Part shown: positions 5,836 through 7,330 of the stretch, one piece after another | How positions within the stretch are numbered: the first letter of the stretch is position 1 | How the letters are laid out: each line of letters starts with the position of its first letter | NCBI GenBank assembly: GCA_015487985.1 | Contig: WFOP01000142.1 | Span: 1-7,330 of the forward strand | DNA: 7,330 bases | Source: Hyphomicrobiales bacterium | Lineage (GTDB): Bacteria > Pseudomonadota > Alphaproteobacteria > Rhizobiales > Devosiaceae | Direction of reading: 5' to 3' | Translations under genes and position numbers: made by a program | The notes under the pieces: generated by a model | The model's database searches: none | Told to the model about the DNA's origin: nothing | Seen by the model: the letters and a program-made list of their open reading frames with translations, nothing else

Positions 5836-7320
5836 GTGTCTGCACGCGTAATCCCGGTTCAACCGTTTGACTATGTGGTGTTTGGCGCCACTGGCGATCT
5901 CACCAAAAGAAAGCTTATCCCAGCCCTTTATTATCGTTTCAAGGCCGGCCAGTTCGATCAGCGCTCGCGCATCATCGGCATTTCCCGTCGGCCCTGGGAC
6001 GATAAAAAAATGCAGGAGATTGCAAGGCAATCCATAAAAAATCATGTGGATGAAATTTATCACGACCCCGATGTGATTGAGAAATTTGTTTCCTGCTTTT
6101 CCTATGTTGCAAATGACGTGACTGACAAGGATGGCTGGCAGGAAATCTCGGACAAGTTGCGCGATGACAAGGATGTTGTGCGGGCATTTTATCTCGCGGT
6201 GGCCCCCAACCTTTTTGCGCCAATCTGTGAATATCTGAAATCGGGGAAATATTGTCACAGCAACGCCCGGGTGGTGCTTGAAAAACCGCTGGGGCATGAC
6301 CTTGAATCCTCGGTGCAGATCAATGACGCGGTGGGGGCGGCGTTTTCCGAGGACCAGATTTATCGCATCGACCATTATCTGGGCAAGGAAACGGTGCAAA
6401 ATCTGCTTGCCCTGCGTTTTGCCAATGCCATGTTTGAACCCATCTGGAACGCCACCCATATCGACCATGTGCAAATCAGCGTGGCGGAATCCGTTGGAGC
6501 AGGCACGCGCGGCTATTATGATGAAGCAGGCGCCCTGCGCGATATGATTCAAAATCACATATTGCAGCTTTTGTGTCTGGTGGCCATGGAGCCGCCCGCC
6601 TCAAACAAACCCAATGCCCTGCGCGATGAAAAGCTCAAGGTGCTGCGCTCCTTAAAACCGCTGATCGGTGAAGATCTGAAAACGAATACGGTTCGCGGGC
6701 AGTATAAAGGCGTGCGCGCCGAAACCCTGGAGGTCGCCTCCTATCAGGATGAATTGCCCGACGAACTCAAAGGCTCCCACACCGAAACATTCGTTGCCAT
6801 CAAGGCGGAAATTAAAAACTGGCGCTGGTCCGGTGTGCCCTTTTACATTCGTACCGGCAAGCGCCTTGCCACCCGCATGTCTGAAATTGTCATCCAGTTT
6901 CGAAAAGTGCCCCATTCAATTTTTTCAAAAGATCAGGGGACGCCAACCGCCAATAAACTGGTCATTCGTCTGCAACCCGATGAAGGAGTAAAACTGTTCA
7001 TGATGATTAAGGACCCCGGTCCGGGCGGCATGCGGTTGCGTGAAGTCCATCTCAACCTTTCTTTTGCCGACACGTTTGAAGACCGAGTGCCCGAAGCCTA
7101 TGAGCGGCTGTTGCTCGATGTTATTCGCGGTGACCAGACTTTGTTCATGCGGCGTGATGAGCTTGAAGAAGCATGGAAATGGGTGGATCCCATTCGTGCC
7201 GCCTGGGACGCAATGCACGAAGCCCCCCAGCCCTATTCCGTTGGCACATGGGGCCCCACCAGTTCCGTCGCCCTCATTGAGCGCGATGGTAGAACCTGGC
7301 ACGAAGAAAGCGATTATTGA
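5836..7320 (+). CDS. zwf: Glucose-6-phosphate 1-dehydrogenase (Zwf)
   Basis: Oxidises glucose 6-phosphate to 6-phosphogluconolactone with NAD(P)+, in the cytoplasm. It is the entry to the Entner-Doudoroff and oxidative pentose phosphate pathways. The 494 residues are standard length. The N-terminal Rossmann domain has FGATGDLTKRK from residue 16, and VLEKPLGHDL follows. The active-site signature RIDHYLGKE starts at Arg177 with His180. The second key histidine, His241, lies in RDMIQNH. The C-terminal domain has FYIRTGKRL and the family ending WGP followed by an acidic tail. Translation starts at GTG with an excellent ribosome binding site. The gene follows the sugar kinase by 35 bp without a terminator and its TGA overlaps the ATG of the next gene. 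Cofactor preference cannot be judged from motifs alone. No frameshift or missing catalytic residue is seen. Confidence 0.98.
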   Translation: MSARVIPVQPFDYVVFGATGDLTKRKLIPALYYRFKAGQFDQRSRIIGISRRPWDDKKMQEIARQSIKNHVDEIYHDPDVIEKFVSCFSYVANDVTDKDGWQEISDKLRDDKDVVRAFYLAVAPNLFAPICEYLKSGKYCHSNARVVLEKPLGHDLESSVQINDAVGAAFSEDQIYRIDHYLGKETVQNLLALRFANAMFEPIWNATHIDHVQISVAESVGAGTRGYYDEAGALRDMIQNHILQLLCLVAMEPPASNKPNALRDEKLKVLRSLKPLIGEDLKTNTVRGQYKGVRAETLEVASYQDELPDELKGSHTETFVAIKAEIKNWRWSGVPFYIRTGKRLATRMSEIVIQFRKVPHSIFSKDQGTPTANKLVIRLQPDEGVKLFMMIKDPGPGGMRLREVHLNLSFADTFEDRVPEAYERLLLDVIRGDQTLFMRRDELEEAWKWVDPIRAAWDAMHEAPQPYSVGTWGPTSSVALIERDGRTWHEESDY

Positions 7321-7330
7321 TGCTTAAGCG
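7320..7330 (+). CDS. Start of next gene in the zwf operon (partial, possibly 6-phosphogluconolactonase)
   Basis: An ATG at 7320-7322 overlaps the zwf stop by one base (TGATG), and three full codons (Met-Leu-Lys) are visible before the window ends. The overlap and same strand suggest translational coupling with zwf. In many proteobacteria the gene after zwf is pgl, which hydrolyses the lactone made by Zwf. That identity is inferred only from customary gene order; the visible residues carry no information on function. Confidence 0.45.

Noticed and set aside
5833..6558. A 241-codon open frame antisense to zwf.
   Set aside because: It is a shadow of strongly codon-biased zwf; the translation is rich in His/Ile without recognisable motifs.

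Overview
The window looks like chromosomal DNA of a proteobacterium, most likely an alphaproteobacterium. This rests on moderately high GC by eye, on the flavour of the CobB/CobQ/CbiB/CobP proteins, on CbiD standing next to CobB, and on a Zwf whose stop overlaps the next start. The genus cannot be told from the sequence. Coding density is very high. I see no mobile element, CRISPR array, tRNA, rRNA or broken gene, and no wholly new system. What there is to examine lies in gene context, in intergenic signals and in a few residue-level oddities.

Left part (1-4603): cobalamin (B12) biosynthesis. The start of cbiD (cobalt-precorrin-5B C1-methyltransferase) runs leftwards off the window edge. Across a 64-bp gap a rightward cluster follows: cobB/cbiA (a,c-diamide synthase), cobQ/cbiP (cobyric acid synthase) and cbiB/cobD (adenosylcobinamide-phosphate synthase). 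They are joined by two 4-base ATGA stop/start overlaps and stand in pathway order. The next enzyme, CobP/CobU (cobinamide kinase/guanylyltransferase), lies on the opposite strand. It converges on cbiB so tightly that the two stop codons share the palindrome TTAA. Together these genes take the corrin ring through C1 methylation, side-chain amidation, aminopropanol attachment and GDP activation. Corrin adenosylation and the final lower-ligand steps must be encoded elsewhere.

Middle (4604-4810): a divergent intergenic region of about 207 bp between cobP (-) and the next rightward operon. It contains several short inverted repeats and weak promoter-like hexamers. No cobalamin-riboswitch B12 box was found here or in the 64-bp cbiD/cobB gap.

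Right part (4811-7330): central sugar metabolism. A sugar kinase of the BadF/BadG/BcrA/BcrD ATPase superfamily (N-acetylglucosamine-kinase-like) is followed 35 bp later by zwf (glucose-6-phosphate dehydrogenase, GTG start, strong ribosome binding site). The zwf stop overlaps an ATG of a further gene that leaves the window after three codons; by usual operon order this could be pgl. The layout suggests that the kinase feeds a hexose 6-phosphate to Zwf and the Entner-Doudoroff or oxidative pentose phosphate route. That link is inferred from gene order only.
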